DNA from: CAZSAT01 sp964604675 | GTDB taxonomy: Bacteria > Myxococcota_A > UBA796 > CAJQPC01 | Direction of reading: 5' to 3' | DNA length: 64,000 nt | Assembly (NCBI GenBank): GCA_964604675.1 | Contig: CAZSAT010000005.1 | Coordinates: 55,460-119,459 of the forward strand | In this document: piece by piece, positions 7,407 through 15,736 of the stretch | How the letters are laid out: every line of letters starts with the position of its first letter | How positions within the stretch are numbered: position 1 is the stretch's first letter | Made by a program: the position numbers and the translations under genes | The notes under the pieces: generated by a model | Database searches by the model: none | Seen by the model: only the letters and a program-made list of their open reading frames with translations | What the model was told of the DNA's origin: nothing

Positions 7407-9149
7407 CCAGGGCACCCGGAGGTCCTCACAGGCCTGCTCCCAGGCGGGGATGGCCGCCGGGCTCCGGTCGATCAGCAGCACGCGATCGCCGTCGCTGCAG
7501 CCGACGTACCAGGCCCACCCGCGGCCGACTCCGTCGGCGAAGCTCTCGGCGTCGCAGGCCCCCGGCGTGGGCCGCTTGGTCGAGGGTCGCCAGGCGCCGA
7601 GATCGGTCTCGCCGGCGACCCAGGCCTCCCCGCGGGCCTCGCAGACACCCGGGTGGCTGGCGGGCAGGTCGTCGTGGGCTCGGCGCCCGACCGCTGGAAG
7701 CAACGCGTCCGGCACGTCGGTCACGGCCAGCTCTCCGTCGGTGCTGACCAGCCGGCGACCGGCGCCTTCGTCGAACGCGATCCGCTCTTCGGCACCTCGT
7801 GCGATCGCCCGGGCATCGCTGGCCACCGTGCCGCCGATCCAGCCTTCGGAGAGCCCGATGCCGACGCGACGACCCAGCTCGTAGACGTGGTGCTGCCGGC
7901 AGCTCGGGTACAGGTCGTCGTGCCCGGCGAGCGCTTCGAGGGCGGCAGCGACGTCCTGGGGCCGTCCCTGCATCCGAGCTCGGCGCTGCGGCGGGTCGCC
8001 GGTCGGCACGGTCTTGTCGACCGTTGCATCGCGGGTGTAGACCACACGGTCGAGCTGATCCCCGCGGTCCGCGTCCCAGAGGCTGGCGCGCTGGACCAGG
8101 CCGAAGAGCGCGATGGGGACCACCAGGCCTCGGGGTCCCCAGGCGGCGCCGAGCATCAGCAGCGGAACGAGCGGCGCTCGGTAGCGGAGGTTGAAGGTCC
8201 TCGTCATGTCGAGGTCGGGGTTCCGGTACCAGAGGTCGTGGCGGAGGGCGTAGGCTGCGACCAGAGCGAACAACGCTGCGGCGGCGAAGCGCCCGACGCG
8301 CTGGCCGCGGACGCGGAGGAGCCCCCAGACCGTCGCGACCACCAGGCCCGCCCACCAGACCGTCGGCCACGAGCCGAGATCCCCGTACTCGAGCGGGTCC
8401 CAGAGCGAGGTGCGGAGGTAGTCGCCGGCGAACCACTCCCACAGCCGCTCGGGGGGCGCGAGCTCGACACCGAGCCACTTGTCGGCCTCGAGCTCGGCCG
8501 ACTGCGGGCGTGCCTGGTGGAACCACCACCGGGGGGCGAACCCGCCGGCCACGCCGAGCGCCAGCACGGGGAGGAGCGCAGGCTGGGCGACGACGAGGAC
8601 TGCTGGGAGGCCGTGCAGGCTGGTGTAGCAGAACCACACGCCGAGGCCGGCGATCCCGCCGGCGGCGAGGTGCCGTGCCCACCCTGGGCGCGGGCTCAGC
8701 AGCAGCGCGCCCGCGATCAGCACGAAGGCGGTGGACTCGGCGTGGTTGCCCCAGCCGGTCCAGGCAAGGTCTCGGTAGGCGCCCGGGGCGCCGATCATCA
8801 GGAGCAGCCAGGCGGCTGCGGCGCGGTCGCTGTGCCGTCGGAGGAAGAGCGCTCCCGCGGCGACGATCGCGAGGTGGAAGGTGAGCGGCACGAGCTTCCA
8901 GGCGAGCACGCTCGGCCCCAGCACCGCGAAGACGGGCACGGCCATCCAGGCCTCGGCGGTGCAGCCACCGCAGAAGGCCCGGTACTGCATGGCGTAGGCG
9001 GCCTCGGCGTGGTCGCAGGCGATCTGCAGGCCCTCGCGGACGTTGTAGACCTCCTCCCAGTGCAGCCGTGCGTAGGGCCCCAGCGCAAGATCGGCTGCGC
9101 AGGCCAGGACCTCGACGACGAACAGCAGCACGAGCACGCGGGTGGCCAC
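7404..9149 (-). CDS. Polytopic membrane protein, glycosyltransferase-like, with soluble tail
   Basis: The product of 581 residues has no firm family. Around ten hydrophobic segments occupy residues 3-390, followed by a Cys-containing soluble region of about 190 residues. The first periplasmic loop has HWEEVYNVREGLQIA, an acidic motif placed as in GT-C membrane glycosyltransferases, and WTGWGNHAES is in the third loop. The TAG stop ends at the palindrome before the ZIP gene. The GTG start is fixed by TAGCCT exactly 12 nt upstream, which also provides an in-frame stop. The role is probably envelope glycan assembly, by topology only. It stands apart from the dap operon. Confidence 0.65.
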   Translation of the reverse strand: MATRVLVLLFVVEVLACAADLALGPYARLHWEEVYNVREGLQIACDHAEAAYAMQYRAFCGGCTAEAWMAVPVFAVLGPSVLAWKLVPLTFHLAIVAAGALFLRRHSDRAAAAWLLLMIGAPGAYRDLAWTGWGNHAESTAFVLIAGALLLSPRPGWARHLAAGGIAGLGVWFCYTSLHGLPAVLVVAQPALLPVLALGVAGGFAPRWWFHQARPQSAELEADKWLGVELAPPERLWEWFAGDYLRTSLWDPLEYGDLGSWPTVWWAGLVVATVWGLLRVRGQRVGRFAAAALFALVAAYALRHDLWYRNPDLDMTRTFNLRYRAPLVPLLMLGAAWGPRGLVVPIALFGLVQRASLWDADRGDQLDRVVYTRDATVDKTVPTGDPPQRRARMQGRPQDVAAALEALAGHDDLYPSCRQHHVYELGRRVGIGLSEGWIGGTVASDARAIARGAEERIAFDEGAGRRLVSTDGELAVTDVPDALLPAVGRRAHDDLPASHPGVCEARGEAWVAGETDLGAWRPSTKRPTPGACDAESFADGVGRGWAWYVGCSDGDRVLLIDRSPAAIPAWEQACEDLRVPW

Positions 9150-9155
9150 GCGGGG

Positions 9156-9161
9156 AGGCTA
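9156..9161 (-). promoter_or_regulatory. Leaderless-type -10 box TAGCCT
   Basis: TAGCCT begins 12 nt before the GTG at 9149, with six nt between box and start codon, so transcription should begin at or next to the start codon. There is no ribosome-binding site in the gap. Confidence 0.6.
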
Positions 9162-9240
9162 CCGCTTCAGGCACGCTGTCAAGGAACGCGCGCACCCCAG
9201 GCCCCGCCGGTTCGACGACGTGACCTGGGGTGAGCGTGTT

Positions 9241-9268
9241 CGTGGGTTCGCTCGAGAGCGAACCCACG
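9241..9268 (-). terminator. 13-bp perfect hairpin after the RRM gene
   Basis: CGTGGGTTCGCTC (9241-9253) pairs exactly with 9256-9268 across a two-base loop. It starts nine nt after the stop of the RRM gene on the minus strand. No U tract follows, so it may be a factor-assisted terminator or an mRNA 3' end stabiliser. Confidence 0.55.
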
Positions 9269-9276
9269 TGGACGAC

Positions 9277-9687
9277 CTACCAGCGACCGCCGCCGCCGCC
9301 ACCGCCGCCGTAGCCGCCGCCGCCACCGCCGCGGTTGCCACCGCCGCCGTAGCCGCCGCCGCCGCCGCCGTAGCCGCCACCGCCGCCGCGGCCGCCGCCG
9401 TAGCCGCCACCGCCGCCGCCGCGACCGCCGCGACCGCCGCCACGACTGCGCTCCTGCGCCTCGTTGACGCGAATGGCGCGGCCATCCAGCTGGGTTCCGT
9501 CCATGGCCGCGATGGCGTCGTCGCCACCGTCCGCCATGGTCACGAAGCCGAAGCCGCGGGAGCGGCCGGTGTCGCGATCGTTGATGACCTTGGCCTCGGT
9601 AACGGTGCCGTGGGCCTCAAAGGCCTGGCGAAGGCCGGCGTCGTCCGTGTTCCAGGACAGTCCGCCGACAAACAACTTCTTGCTCAT
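9277..9687 (-). CDS. RRM-domain RNA-binding protein with glycine-rich tail
   Basis: The 136-residue protein has one RNA recognition motif (about 1-76) with RNP2 LFVGGL and RNP1 RGFGFVTM. The tail of some 55 residues is almost only Gly with Arg and Tyr (repeats such as GGGGGGYGGG). Bacterial proteins of this kind bind single-stranded RNA and are often induced by cold. The tail is of the type linked to phase separation, which is inference here. The ATG start gives the standard MSKKLFVGGL N-terminus. The region 9688-9853 upstream is non-coding and may be a long leader; no TAG box lies at -12. A strong hairpin follows the stop. Confidence 0.93.
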   Translation of the reverse strand: MSKKLFVGGLSWNTDDAGLRQAFEAHGTVTEAKVINDRDTGRSRGFGFVTMADGGDDAIAAMDGTQLDGRAIRVNEAQERSRGGGRGGRGGGGGGYGGGRGGGGGYGGGGGGYGGGGNRGGGGGGYGGGGGGGGRW

Positions 9688-9853
9688 GCTACTCGTTCTC
9701 ATTGGTCCGCTCGTGAGAGCAGTACCGTTTCGGGTGCAGGCCATCACGACCTGCGGATTGACGCGGCCGTGTAACGCGTCGGGCGCGGCACCACGGGCTT
9801 TCGCACAGGAATCCGCCCTGGCAGGTGAAGAATCAGCGCACGCGATCACCCCT

Positions 9854-10489
9854 TCAGGCCACCACGGTCAGGGCCAGCTCCCCGACGCGCTGGGTGATCA
9901 GGCCCGGTCCGGTGTCGACCCGATCGGCGTAGGCCGCCGCTGCCGGGTGGTTGATGTTGTCGGCAGCGACGAGCGCTCCGGGCCGCAGGGCAGGACGGAG
10001 GAGCTCGAACACCGGCAGGTACTGGCTCTTCCAGCCGTCGAGCACGAGCAGGTCGATCGGGCCCTTCACCGATCGGAGGGTCTCCCTCGCGTCGCCTTCC
10101 AGGAGCTCCACGCGGTGGGCGAGGCCGGCGTCGGCCAGGTTGGATCGGAGGGCTGCGCACTTCTGTGGGTGGGCCTCCGTGGTGATCACCTGCCCGTCGG
10201 TGTGTTCCGCGGCGGCGGCCAGGTAGAGGGTGCTCACGCCGAAGGAAGCTCCGAACTCCACGATCCGGCGGGCGCGCGCGGCCCGGGCCAGCACGTGGAG
10301 CAGGCGGCCGTCGTCTTCGCCCACGGCCAGGTACAGGTTGCCCATCCGGACGAGGGGATCGGGTCCGGGGGCGGGCGGGGACAGGGCCTGCTGACGCCGG
10401 CGTTCTTCCCAGCGGGCGGGGTCGCTGCGAGCGGCCTCGTGGAGGCGCGCGAGCACGGTGCGGACGGCGGGCTGATCGAGGGTGTTCAC
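9854..10489 (-). CDS. Class I SAM-dependent O-methyltransferase
   Basis: The product has 211 residues. VEFGASFGVSTLYLA (77-91) is the SAM motif I of the COMT-like O-methyltransferase group, Glu105 in TTEAHP binds the SAM ribose, and LLVLDGWKSQYLP is motif IV with the metal-binding Asp. The N-terminal helices (1-60) match this family's lid. The substrate is probably a small catechol-like molecule, unproven. The GTG start is placed six nt after TATGAG, the leaderless geometry common in this window; no ATG gives a longer reading frame. It is divergent from the FG-GAP lipoprotein gene. Confidence 0.85.
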   Translation of the reverse strand: MNTLDQPAVRTVLARLHEAARSDPARWEERRRQQALSPPAPGPDPLVRMGNLYLAVGEDDGRLLHVLARAARARRIVEFGASFGVSTLYLAAAAEHTDGQVITTEAHPQKCAALRSNLADAGLAHRVELLEGDARETLRSVKGPIDLLVLDGWKSQYLPVFELLRPALRPGALVAADNINHPAAAAYADRVDTGPGLITQRVGELALTVVA

Positions 10490-10495
10490 CCTCTG

Positions 10496-10501
10496 CTCAT
10501 A
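10496..10501 (-). promoter_or_regulatory. Leaderless-type -10 box TATGAG
   Basis: TATGAG begins 12 nt before the GTG at 10489, with six nt between. It lacks the TAG form found at most other starts, so confidence is lower. Confidence 0.45.
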
Positions 10502-10627
10502 GTGCGTGAGCGGGCTGATGCGCCTCGACGACGTGCGCTCTGCATCGGCGCGTGTTCGTCCGCCACGGAGAGATTGGGCCTCGAGGTGTGCGCGTGCGAG
10601 CCGAAGAGGGGGCGTACCCGGTGTCCC

Positions 10628-12145
10628 TTGAAGCTCCTCTTGTCTACCTTCCTGGCCTGCGATCCGGTCCTGCCCGATCGCGCGGTCGAGACCGGTGGGA
10701 TGGACACGGCGGCGGCGCCCGAAGGCGGCACCCACGGGGCGGTCCTCACCACGGTCGACGTCAGCTTTCGAGTGCAGGGGGCCGTTCACGACACCGCCAC
10801 GCGCGACGCGTCGCTTGCGGGGACGACGCTCCGCGAGCACGCCTACGCGATCATCAGCGGACAGGGAGGCTCCGACCACGCGGGGCAAGCCCTGGCGGCT
10901 GTCGGCGACCTGAACCAGGATGGTGTGCCGGATCTCGGCGTCGGAGCGCCCGAGTTCATGCGCGACACGGAGAACGAGACCGGGGCGGTCATGGTGTTCC
11001 ACGGTCTGCTCGACGGGACCTTCGAGGTCGGCGAGGCCGACGCGATCCTGCTCGGCGACCAACACCTGGCGGCCGGGGGATCGGCCGTCGACGCTGCGGG
11101 GGATCTCGACGCCGATGGTGTGCCGGACCTGGTGGTGGGCGCCCCGGCTGCCTCGGGGGGCGGCGAGGCCTACGTCGTTTGGGGAGCCAGCGAGGGCACC
11201 GTGGAGATGTCGAAGGTCGGGCTGCTCCTGGAGGGCACCACCGCCTCGCGTGCCGGCACCGCGGTGGCAGGTGGCGGTGATCTCGACGGCGATGGGCTCG
11301 ACGATCTCGTGGTGGGTGCGCCGGATGCCCGTGGGGAGAACCAGGGTGCCATCTTCCTGATCGGCGGTGCTCTGGGGCGACCGAAGGGGCCGGTTCTCTT
11401 GAGCGAGGTTCGGGCCATCTCGGGGCTCGCGAAGAACCAACAGCTCGGCAGTGCGGCTGTCTTGCTAGGCGATGTCGATGGCGATGGCTTCACCGATCTC
11501 GGGGTCGGTGGAGAGGGCTCCGGCTACGCCTGGGTGGTGTATGGCGGCGAGCACCTCGCCGAGCTCACGAGCGGCGCCTATACGGACGTGTCGGACGTGG
11601 AGTCGGCCAGCTTCCAGGGAGGGGGCTCCGCAGGCTCCTCGCTGGCGGCACCTGGGGATGTCAACGGTGACGGCTACCGAGACCTCCTCCTCGGAGCGTT
11701 CCTGTTCGACGAGGGTGCCAAGAACCGAGGTGCCGTTCACCTCGTCCACGGCCCCTTCGTCGGGCTGACCGACGTCGACGACTCCAGCGTGGCGACCTTC
11801 GACGGCGTGGCCGCCGAGGACCGCGCGGGCTGGGCGGTCGCGGCCGGCGATCTGGATGGAGATGACCTCGTGGACGTCGTCGTGGGGGCGAAGGAGGCCG
11901 ATGGCGTCGAGCTCACCAGCGGCGCGGCCTACGTCCTGTTCGGACCGCTGACCGGTTCCCGTGGGCTGGACGCGCCTGATGGCCTCCTGATGGGTGGCGC
12001 GACCTCCGACCGGTTTGGGACCGCGCTGGCGGTGCCGGGCGACCTCGACGGCGACGGGTGGGTGGACCTGGCGGTGGGCGCGTACGGCGCGGCGGGATGG
12101 GACGGCGAGGTGATGCTCTTCTCCGGTGGCCCAGCCGGGCCTTGA
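10628..12145 (+). CDS. FG-GAP repeat lipoprotein (seven-bladed beta-propeller)
   Basis: The 505-residue protein starts at a TTG giving MKLLLSTFLAC, a short lipoprotein signal with lipobox FLAC, so the protein is probably anchored at Cys11. Seven FG-GAP repeats with calcium loops follow, for example GDLNQDGVPDLGVGAP, GDLDADGVPDLVVGAP, GDVDGDGFTDLGVG and GDLDGDGWVDLAVGAY, enough for one complete integrin-like propeller. Such proteins are extracellular or outer-membrane adhesive or binding modules; the ligand is unknown. A post-Cys linker ETGGMDTAAAPEGG precedes the propeller. The start is inferred from the lipobox; there is no clear ribosome-binding site or TAG box. Confidence 0.8.
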   Translation: MKLLLSTFLACDPVLPDRAVETGGMDTAAAPEGGTHGAVLTTVDVSFRVQGAVHDTATRDASLAGTTLREHAYAIISGQGGSDHAGQALAAVGDLNQDGVPDLGVGAPEFMRDTENETGAVMVFHGLLDGTFEVGEADAILLGDQHLAAGGSAVDAAGDLDADGVPDLVVGAPAASGGGEAYVVWGASEGTVEMSKVGLLLEGTTASRAGTAVAGGGDLDGDGLDDLVVGAPDARGENQGAIFLIGGALGRPKGPVLLSEVRAISGLAKNQQLGSAAVLLGDVDGDGFTDLGVGGEGSGYAWVVYGGEHLAELTSGAYTDVSDVESASFQGGGSAGSSLAAPGDVNGDGYRDLLLGAFLFDEGAKNRGAVHLVHGPFVGLTDVDDSSVATFDGVAAEDRAGWAVAAGDLDGDDLVDVVVGAKEADGVELTSGAAYVLFGPLTGSRGLDAPDGLLMGGATSDRFGTALAVPGDLDGDGWVDLAVGAYGAAGWDGEVMLFSGGPAGP

Positions 12146-12226
12146 CCGGGGGCCTGCTCCACCACGTCCGTGCCGATCCATTGACGGTTGGCCGGTGAGC
12201 CGGTGTGCGCGGCGACGATGTGGGGC

Positions 12227-12232
12227 TAGACT
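12227..12232 (+). promoter_or_regulatory. Leaderless-type -10 box TAGACT
   Basis: TAGACT begins 12 nt before the GTG at 12239. Its TAG is in frame, so the sulfatase reading frame cannot begin further upstream. Confidence 0.65.
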
Positions 12233-12238
12233 GCATCC

Positions 12239-13711
12239 GTGGTGGTCTTCCTCCTGGCTTGTGTGGCGAACCCGTCGGGGTCGGGCGGCGACAGCGCTCC
12301 CTCGGTGCTCGTGACGAGCGACACCGACGCGGGATCCGGGCCCGAGGACAGCGCCACACCGCACGACAGCGCGGACACCGGGGTGGTGCCACCTCCCAAC
12401 GTGCTCTTCGTGCTGCTCGACGACGTGGGCGTCGACAAGATCGGGGCCTACGGTGTGCACGACCAGCCACCGCCCACCCCGACGATCGACGCGCTCGCGG
12501 CGGAGGGCGTGTTGTTCGAGAACGCCTGGACCTACCCCAGCTGCACGCCCACCCGAGCGGCGCTGCTCACCGGGCGCCACGCCACGCGCACGGGGTTGGG
12601 TGACGTGCTGAACCCGCCGGACGACGTGCACTGGCTGTTCGAGCCCGAGATCACCCTGCCCGAGATGTTGCGGGAGTCCCCTCACGGGTACAGCAGCGGG
12701 CTGGTCGGCAAGTGGCACCTGGTCGGCTGGGACCACCCGGCTCCGGCGGACCACGCCTCACGGCAGGGCTTCGATGCCGTACGCGGAACCCTCGGCAACC
12801 TGGGCCAGTCCCTGAACGAGCCCGAGGCGCTCCTCGGCTACGACTACTGGGAGAAGAACACCGACGGGGTGCTGTCGTTCAGCGAGCGCTACGTCACCTC
12901 GGAGCAGGCCGACGACGTGCTCGCGCTGTGCGAAGAGCTCCCGGAACCCTGGTTCCTGCTCGCAGCGTTCTCGGCGCCCCACGAACCCTTCCACGCGCCA
13001 CCCGACGAGCTCACCACCCAGGAGGTGGGCAAGGGCGACGGCAACGCCGCGCTCTACGACGCGATGCTGGAGGCGGTCGACACCGAGCTCGGACGGGTGC
13101 TGGACGGTCTCGATCCCGAGCGCAGAGCGCGCACCTGGGTGGTGGTCATGGGCGACAACGGCACCCCGGGGGCTGCGGTGACCGCGCCGGCGTACGCGGA
13201 CCGCGCCAAGGAGTCGCTCAACGACGGCGGGGTGAACGTGCCGCTGATCGTGGCGGGACCGGGGGTCGCCGACCCTGGTCGCCGGAGCGAAGCGCTCGTG
13301 CACGTGGTGGACATCTTCGCCACCGTGGCCGAGCTTGCGGAGGTGGACGCGTCCGCCCTGTTGCGGACGGCGGGCGACCACGCCGGCGAGGCGGTGACCC
13401 TGGATGGGCGTTCCTGGCTCCCGGTCGTCACCGAGGCCGCCGCGGGGGAGCGGGACTACCTCCATGTCGAGCGCTTCGAGCCCAACGGTCCGGAGCCCGT
13501 CAGCCGCGGCTACACGGTGCGCAACGCGGGCTGGAAGCTCATCGATCCCGAGAGCGGGGCCGTGGAGCTCTACCGCTACGACACGGAGGGGTACGCGGAG
13601 GGCGAGAACGTCGCGTCGTCCGTCGACACGGACCCGGCCGCGGCCGCTGCCTACGACGAGCTGCGCGCGGAGCTCGAGCGGTGGCGGGCCGAGGTCACCT
13701 ACGGGCCGTAA
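12239..13711 (+). CDS. Sulfatase lipoprotein with intact formylglycine motif
   Basis: This is a 490-residue type I sulfatase that hydrolyses sulfate esters. SCTPTRAALLTGR carries the C-x-P-x-R signature, with Cys102 to be converted to formylglycine and Arg106. Asp61-Asp62 (LLDDVG) and GDNG near residue 304 are calcium ligands, and VGKWHL holds the sulfate-binding Lys. The signal is very short: MVVFLLAC, with lipobox Cys8, then an Asp/Ser/Thr/Gly linker to about residue 50. The start is fixed by the in-frame TAG of the -10 box nine nt upstream. It converges with an arylsulfotransferase-like gene, leaving nine nt between stops. A separate maturase is needed and is not in this window. Confidence 0.9.
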   Translation: MVVFLLACVANPSGSGGDSAPSVLVTSDTDAGSGPEDSATPHDSADTGVVPPPNVLFVLLDDVGVDKIGAYGVHDQPPPTPTIDALAAEGVLFENAWTYPSCTPTRAALLTGRHATRTGLGDVLNPPDDVHWLFEPEITLPEMLRESPHGYSSGLVGKWHLVGWDHPAPADHASRQGFDAVRGTLGNLGQSLNEPEALLGYDYWEKNTDGVLSFSERYVTSEQADDVLALCEELPEPWFLLAAFSAPHEPFHAPPDELTTQEVGKGDGNAALYDAMLEAVDTELGRVLDGLDPERRARTWVVVMGDNGTPGAAVTAPAYADRAKESLNDGGVNVPLIVAGPGVADPGRRSEALVHVVDIFATVAELAEVDASALLRTAGDHAGEAVTLDGRSWLPVVTEAAAGERDYLHVERFEPNGPEPVSRGYTVRNAGWKLIDPESGAVELYRYDTEGYAEGENVASSVDTDPAAAAAYDELRAELERWRAEVTYGP

Positions 13712-13720
13712 CGCTCCGAC

Positions 13721-15214
13721 CTACAGGACCAGCACACCGGCCAGCGCCCCGAGGCTGTAGCTGCGGGTCTCGCCCAGGGTCCACTGCTCGTTCACGTCGT
13801 AGGTGATCATGCAGGCCTCGTCTTCGGTCCAGCCGGAGCCGCTCGCGCTCCACACCACCTCGCCGTCGGCAGCGACCTCCTGGAGGATGCCCGACGGGGA
13901 GCCGTAGTTCACGAGGTAGTGACCGTTGGGCAAGGGCTGCACCCCGCCCGCGGCGCCCGCATACAGGCAGGCCTCGTCACCGTGGGTCCAGCTGGCCGTC
14001 AGGGCCTTCGACTGCCGATCGATCTCGTAGCGTGCGGCCCAGGAGCCGCGGCCCTCGGCGGTGTTGAACACCAGGAGCGCGTTGCCGCCGTCGACGTACT
14101 GCACGTCGTGGGCGCCGTTGAAGGCGGTGTCGAGGCTGTCGGGGAGCTCGTGGGTCCAGGTCGAGAAGTCGTGGAGCAGCTCGCCGGTGGTGGCGTCGAT
14201 CTCGACGACCTGGTTCGTGGCGTGCAGCGAGGCGATGCAGCGGCCGGCGTCGAGGTCGCAGTCCACCGAGTTGGTGTGGTGGGCGTCGCACGCGGCGCCG
14301 TAGTAGCCGATGCTCCCCCCGCAGTGGCCTTCGTAGAAGTCCACCGCGTCGGTGTGGAAGAGCTCGCCCCGGTCGGAGTCGACGAGCGCGTCGAAGACGA
14401 CGGTCCCCTCCACCCCGGACACGCTGGTGGGCGCCGCCTGCAGCCAGACGACGCTGTCGCTCGGCTGGAGGTCGAAGAAGTGGTGGCCGCCGGGGGTCGC
14501 CAGCGAGCGGGTCATCGCACCTCCCCAGTCCACGTAGACGACCTGATTAGCGTCCATGGACTCGAGCTCGTCGCCCGTGCGGTCCAGGGCGAAGTCGCTC
14601 AGCACGATCCCTTCGCCGCTCTCCATCAGCCGCGCGGCCATCGTGGTGCGGCCCTCGTTCCCGATCCGGTACCAGACGATCTCGCCGGCCGGGTTGAGCA
14701 GGGCGGTGCGCGGGCTGCCGGCGTCCCAGGTGGTCAACAAGGCGCGCTCGTTGACGGTCGCCTGCTCGTTGCCGCTCCCCGGATCGAGATCGAGGCCGTC
14801 CGGCAGGGCGCCGGTTGCCACAGTCACCGGCTCCGAGCGCTCCAACATGCCGTCCCGCTCGGTCACGGCCGTGATGGTGAGCTCGGTGAGCTCGGGCGCG
14901 AGGATCCATGCCTGGAGCTCCAGACCCGCGGGCCACAGCTCGTGGGTGACGCCGTCCTGGGTGACCTCCAGCCAGCTCGTCTCCGGTGCCGTGGAGGTCC
15001 AGGTGACGTTCACCGAGGTCTGCACCGACCTCACCTCGGCGAGCACGATCTCGGTGACGTCCGCCGTCACAGGGGCCTCGTCGTCGCTTTCGTCGGTCGT
15101 GGGCTCGCGGCCCGCGTCGTCGGTCGTGTCCTCGGTGAGCTCGTCGAGATCGGACGTGGACGACCCATCGACCGGTGTGTCGGTGGACAGGCAGGCGAGG
15201 AGGGAGAGGATCAT
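13721..15214 (-). CDS. Arylsulfotransferase (ASST)-like lipoprotein
   Basis: The protein has 497 residues. MILSLLAC is a very short lipoprotein signal with Cys8, and the ATG is backed by GGAGG four nt upstream. After an acidic linker (9-50) and an Ig-like segment (about 50-140), the rest looks like a beta-propeller of the ASST type, with GGHHFFDLQPSD, DAHHTNSVDCD and FNGAHDVQYVDGGNALLVFN as the His-containing blade motifs of that family. ASST enzymes move sulfate between phenolic compounds without PAPS. The convergent neighbour is a real sulfatase, which suggests sulfate-ester metabolism. Assignment to ASST is by motif spacing, so moderate. Confidence 0.7.
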   Translation of the reverse strand: MILSLLACLSTDTPVDGSSTSDLDELTEDTTDDAGREPTTDESDDEAPVTADVTEIVLAEVRSVQTSVNVTWTSTAPETSWLEVTQDGVTHELWPAGLELQAWILAPELTELTITAVTERDGMLERSEPVTVATGALPDGLDLDPGSGNEQATVNERALLTTWDAGSPRTALLNPAGEIVWYRIGNEGRTTMAARLMESGEGIVLSDFALDRTGDELESMDANQVVYVDWGGAMTRSLATPGGHHFFDLQPSDSVVWLQAAPTSVSGVEGTVVFDALVDSDRGELFHTDAVDFYEGHCGGSIGYYGAACDAHHTNSVDCDLDAGRCIASLHATNQVVEIDATTGELLHDFSTWTHELPDSLDTAFNGAHDVQYVDGGNALLVFNTAEGRGSWAARYEIDRQSKALTASWTHGDEACLYAGAAGGVQPLPNGHYLVNYGSPSGILQEVAADGEVVWSASGSGWTEDEACMITYDVNEQWTLGETRSYSLGALAGVLVL

Positions 15215-15245
15215 CTTGACCTCCGATGGGGACGTGGACGCGTCC

Positions 15246-15273
15246 CGGCGCGCTCCTGCAAGATCGCGCGCCG
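15246..15273 (-). other. GC-rich inverted repeat in the leader of the ASST-like gene
   Basis: CGGCGCGC (15246-15253) and GCGCGCCG (15266-15273) can pair across 12 nt, about 30 nt before the ribosome-binding site. Next to it lies an AT-rich stretch (15281-15325), rare in this window, which probably holds the promoter. Confidence 0.35.
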
Positions 15274-15337
15274 CACCCCTGAGATCAACAAGAATTTAGA
15301 GTATCACGAGTTTTTTGACATCTCCTCGGAGGCGGAC

Positions 15338-15736
15338 CTAATGCAGCACCAGGCTGGTCAGACCCACTGCGGCCAGGTCCACCGACGCGCTCCGGATCCT
15401 CGTCTCGACCACGGCCACCCGGCGGCCCAGCTTCAGCACCGACGAGCGCCCGATCAGGGCCTCGCCGCTCACCGAGGCGAGCAGGTTGAGCTTGTACTCC
15501 TGGGTCAGCGGGAGCTTCTTCGAGGGGCCGCAGGCGCTCAGCGCCGCGTAGTAGCTGGCGGTGTCGAGCAGCGCCGCGTACACGCCGCCGTGCAGCCGGC
15601 CCATGGCCTGGTCCAGGTCGGCGAACCAGGGGATCTCGACCTCGACCTCCCCGGGCTCGAGCAGGCGCAGCTCGGCCCTCAGCAGGCGGTGGAAGGGGCA
15701 CGCCTGGAAGGTGCCCTGCAGGAAGCCCTCGTTCAC
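15338..15736 (-). CDS. Hotdog-fold thioesterase (PaaI/DUF4442-like)
   Basis: The 132-residue product has the hotdog helix motif MGRLHGGVYAALLDTASYYAAL (about 50-71), followed by four beta-strands, as in acyl-CoA thioesterases of the PaaI group. It would hydrolyse an acyl-CoA or related thioester; the substrate is unknown. The GTG start overlaps the methyltransferase stop by four nt (GTGA), so it is the third gene of the TetR operon. This suggests it is controlled by the TetR protein and acts with the methyltransferase on the same small molecule or lipid. Confidence 0.75.
   Translation of the reverse strand: MNEGFLQGTFQACPFHRLLRAELRLLEPGEVEVEIPWFADLDQAMGRLHGGVYAALLDTASYYAALSACGPSKKLPLTQEYKLNLLASVSGEALIGRSSVLKLGRRVAVVETRIRSASVDLAAVGLTSLVLH

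Noticed and set aside
9280..9450. GCC/GCCGCC simple repeats as a candidate microsatellite or regulatory array
   Set aside because: They are the coding sequence of the Gly-rich tail of the RRM protein on the minus strand.
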